This document shows positions 62,376-64,000 of a stretch of 64,000 bases of DNA, one piece after another. The translations under genes and the position numbers were made by a program. Origin of the DNA: Chryseobacterium paridis (GTDB lineage Bacteria; Bacteroidota; Bacteroidia; Flavobacteriales; Weeksellaceae); assembly GCF_016595215.1 (NCBI RefSeq), contig NZ_JAENHK010000001.1, forward strand, positions 992,001 to 1,056,000, read 5' to 3'. Position 1 is the stretch's first letter. Each line of letters begins with the position of its first letter. The notes under the pieces were generated by a model. It was not told where the DNA came from and made no database searches. It was given only the letters and a program-made list of their open reading frames with translations.

Positions 62376-63371
62376 TTAGATTGCTTTTCTAAGTTTTTTA
62401 TAGAAAGCCTCTTCTAAATCTGCGATATGAAGCATGGATTTTGAAAGCTCTTGATAGATATTACTTTTAGAATTTCTGTTTTTATAAACGCGGGCAATAT
62501 CCACAGCGAAATCCCGCCATAAATCTCCGATTGCAGTAATTTCTTTTGACAGTTCCCTTAGTTGATCATTCTTCAGGATTTCTGCTGCTTCCTGAAGAAA
62601 TGCACCATAAATAAACCTGAAGCCTCCTCCTCCGGTTCCTATTTCTTCCTGCATTCTTATTAATTGTCCCAGATAATGGTTGGTAACCTTTGTTCCTTTT
62701 TTTTCAGCCCATTTTGGGATACTTTTCGCTACCCATCTCATGGCTTTTACTCCAATAAGAGGAACGGGAGCGAGCATATTTTTGCAGGTATCTTTAATTC
62801 CTTTTTTGATGGCTTCTTCTACATTAATGTTTTCAGGAATATAAGTGGGGTAATACATATGACCTTTAGGAGGCAAGGCTCCTTTTGCATATCTTACTTT
62901 TTCCAATTCTGCCTCTGAAAGTGATGTGACATAATCCATTACAGGATCACTGATCAAAAATCGTCCATCTTCCTTTCCATATACGACAAGGTTGTGCGCA
63001 TTGAAATGGAATTTATATTCTTCAGGAAAATAAGTAAGGTTAAAAACTCCAACCTGAAGTCCGGTAGGGATATTATTCTCTAAATTTTTTTCTAATGCCA
63101 ATTGAGCATCTTTGGGATTTGAGAATTTCTCTCTCTTAATTTTAATACCCAGTCTTTTTGCTGCCTTACTGAAAATGGCTCCTGGCATCGGGCGATAGCT
63201 AAAGCCTGGAGCAAAGTTTACTTTTAGAAAAGGCAGATATACAAAAAATAATCCTGAACCTATTCCAAAAATCATAGGTTCACTTAGCTTTATACCTTTG
63301 TATAGTAATAAATTAGAGGCAACACCATTTTCGCAATGAGCGGTCTGGTGGTGTTCAAAATTCAATTTCAT
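62376..63371 (-). CDS. BtrH N-terminal domain protein
   Basis: 331 residues from the ATG at 63371 (MKLNFEHHQTAHCENG). A start at 63413 would add 14 residues and is less likely. The N-terminal half follows the BtrH_N pattern with Cys13 and Asn, then FHFNAHNLVVYG and LISDPVMDYV, a C39-like acyl-handling fold; the C-terminal half is helical (DUF4872-like). BtrH transfers acyl groups from an ACP in butirosin synthesis. Homologues occur in flexirubin clusters, so an acyl transfer to or from the resorcinol or polyene is plausible. Confidence 0.82.
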   Translation of the reverse strand: MKLNFEHHQTAHCENGVASNLLLYKGIKLSEPMIFGIGSGLFFVYLPFLKVNFAPGFSYRPMPGAIFSKAAKRLGIKIKREKFSNPKDAQLALEKNLENNIPTGLQVGVFNLTYFPEEYKFHFNAHNLVVYGKEDGRFLISDPVMDYVTSLSEAELEKVRYAKGALPPKGHMYYPTYIPENINVEEAIKKGIKDTCKNMLAPVPLIGVKAMRWVAKSIPKWAEKKGTKVTNHYLGQLIRMQEEIGTGGGGFRFIYGAFLQEAAEILKNDQLRELSKEITAIGDLWRDFAVDIARVYKNRNSKSNIYQELSKSMLHIADLEEAFYKKLRKAI

Positions 63372-63433
63372 CCTTATATTTTTTTCTATTCCCTGATCAG
63401 ATACAATGAGCATAGTTTATATGCTGCATTTTA

Positions 63434-63838
63434 TTACTTCCCATTGAAATTTTTTAATTCCGTCACTGTGATCCCAAATGCATCAGCATATTTTTTCAGC
63501 ACAGTGTCACTTAGCGTTTTAAATATTTTTGGTTTGGTGTGTCTTTTTACACGCCATTGCCATAATCCAACATAGGCAGAAAGTACACCCAAATCCATTT
63601 TATTCAGTTCCATGAAATAAATAATAGGACTTGCAGTTTGATCAGCAACATTTTGTCTGGCTTCTGCTATTCTTTCGTTGATGAGATCCATAGATTCCTC
63701 CAGAGCTAATTTTTTAGCTTCCCAGCCAATACTGTTTGCTGTGGTATAATTATCATTCTCATCAGTAACATAAACCACTTCGGTCATGTTTGCTGATTTC
63801 AGATTACTTTCATCCTGTGGGAGATCCTGTTTTTTCAT
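63434..63838 (-). CDS. Hypothetical protein of the flexirubin cluster
   Basis: 134 residues, mostly helical (LALEESMDLINERIAEARQNVADQT, IIYFMELNKMDLGVLSAYVGLWQWRVKRHTKP). No signal peptide. I recognise no named family, although such a gene next to BtrH_N genes is familiar from flexirubin clusters. It may be a small accessory of that protein. Confidence 0.68.
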   Translation of the reverse strand: MKKQDLPQDESNLKSANMTEVVYVTDENDNYTTANSIGWEAKKLALEESMDLINERIAEARQNVADQTASPIIYFMELNKMDLGVLSAYVGLWQWRVKRHTKPKIFKTLSDTVLKKYADAFGITVTELKNFNGK

Positions 63839-63849
63839 CGTCTATTTTG

Positions 63850-64000
63850 TTATGGTAGTTTTTGAATAAACAAATTGATTTCGGCTCTTATTAATAATTC
63901 GTCATTATTAAAGGTCTCACAGAAAATATTACAGATATTATCATATTTCGAAATAAGAGATGCTTTTGAAATAATTGTATCACCTACTTTCGGTAATGAG
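63850..64000 (-). CDS. C-terminal end of a hot-dog dehydratase-like protein (cut by window edge)
   Basis: The frame is open from the window edge to the stop TAA at 63850-63852, giving about 50 residues (LPKVGDTIISKASLISKYDN, then ICNIFCETFNNDELLIRAEI). The pattern of two strands with polar turns fits the second half of a FabZ/ApeI-like hot-dog fold. The catalytic part lies outside. It probably belongs with the dehydratase-like protein at 53010. Confidence 0.6.
   Translation of the reverse strand, partial: SLPKVGDTIISKASLISKYDNICNIFCETFNNDELLIRAEINLFIQKLP

Noticed and set aside
1..64000. tRNA, rRNA, prophage or insertion sequence genes
   Set aside because: I looked for these by eye on both strands and recognised none; a covariance or profile search could still find a small RNA.

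Overview
The window looks like a chromosomal segment of a flavobacterium, most likely Chryseobacterium or a close relative in the Weeksellaceae. The evidence is the AT-rich sequence, frequent TAnnTTTG -7 boxes of the Bacteroidetes type, a type IX secretion (T9SS) sorting domain, Bacteroidetes-only families (HU-CCDC81-like, PepSY-like, WG repeat) and most of a flexirubin pigment cluster. This is inferred from family content, not from a database match. I recognised no rRNA, tRNA, CRISPR array, complete insertion sequence or prophage.

Left part (1-33 kb) is mostly housekeeping. Two unrelated aconitases lie in tandem (the first cut by the window edge), and a decayed copy of an aconitase 5' end lies just upstream of acnB. 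A TPP riboswitch precedes a TonB-dependent receptor, presumably for thiamine. A run of plus-strand genes follows: an HU-like membrane protein, an acyl-CoA thioesterase, a GxxExxY PD-(D/E)XK protein enclosed by inverted periodic repeats, a D-2-hydroxyacid dehydrogenase, a serine hydrolase lipoprotein, an Ig-like lipoprotein and a haem-binding protein. On the minus strand come a Nudix hydrolase, xerD, a dCMP deaminase-like enzyme, an enoyl-CoA hydratase and katA, with oxyR divergent from katA. Then come metK behind a SAM-II-type riboswitch, an ECF sigma factor with a 44-residue companion, a YjjG-like phosphatase, two PepSY-like proteins with a two-component system, trpS, and the ileS/DksA-like/lspA/SanA-like group.

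Right part (35.5-64 kb) is a flexirubin-type (aryl polyene plus dialkylresorcinol) gene cluster in two arms. The plus arm carries a CapK/PaaK-like adenylating enzyme, an ammonia-lyase that should make the p-coumarate starter, a WG-repeat protein, FabG, a ketosynthase, an ACP, an LpxL-like acyltransferase, a CrtI-like oxidoreductase and a C45-family acyltransferase lipoprotein. A halogenase-like flavoprotein is divergent. The minus arm carries a glycosyltransferase, a dehydratase-like protein, LolA and lipoprotein partners, a deacetylase, two ketosynthases, two ketosynthase-like proteins without the catalytic Cys, an ACP, a thioesterase, an ABC exporter, a BtrH-like protein and a second hot-dog protein cut by the window edge. 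DarA and DarB, which make the resorcinol half, are not seen and may lie beyond the right edge. A dihaem cytochrome and a T9SS-sorted FG-GAP protein sit between the arms and have no obvious pigment role.

Several intergenic gaps hold short-period repeat arrays that are often arranged as inverted arms: 5063-5280, 8975-9020 with 9438-9482, 10421-10750, 27335-27421, 33340-33610 and 55446-55568. These, the aconitase relic, the repeat-bounded GxxExxY cassette and a 26-codon ORF with its own promoter-like box and terminator are the least explained parts of the window.
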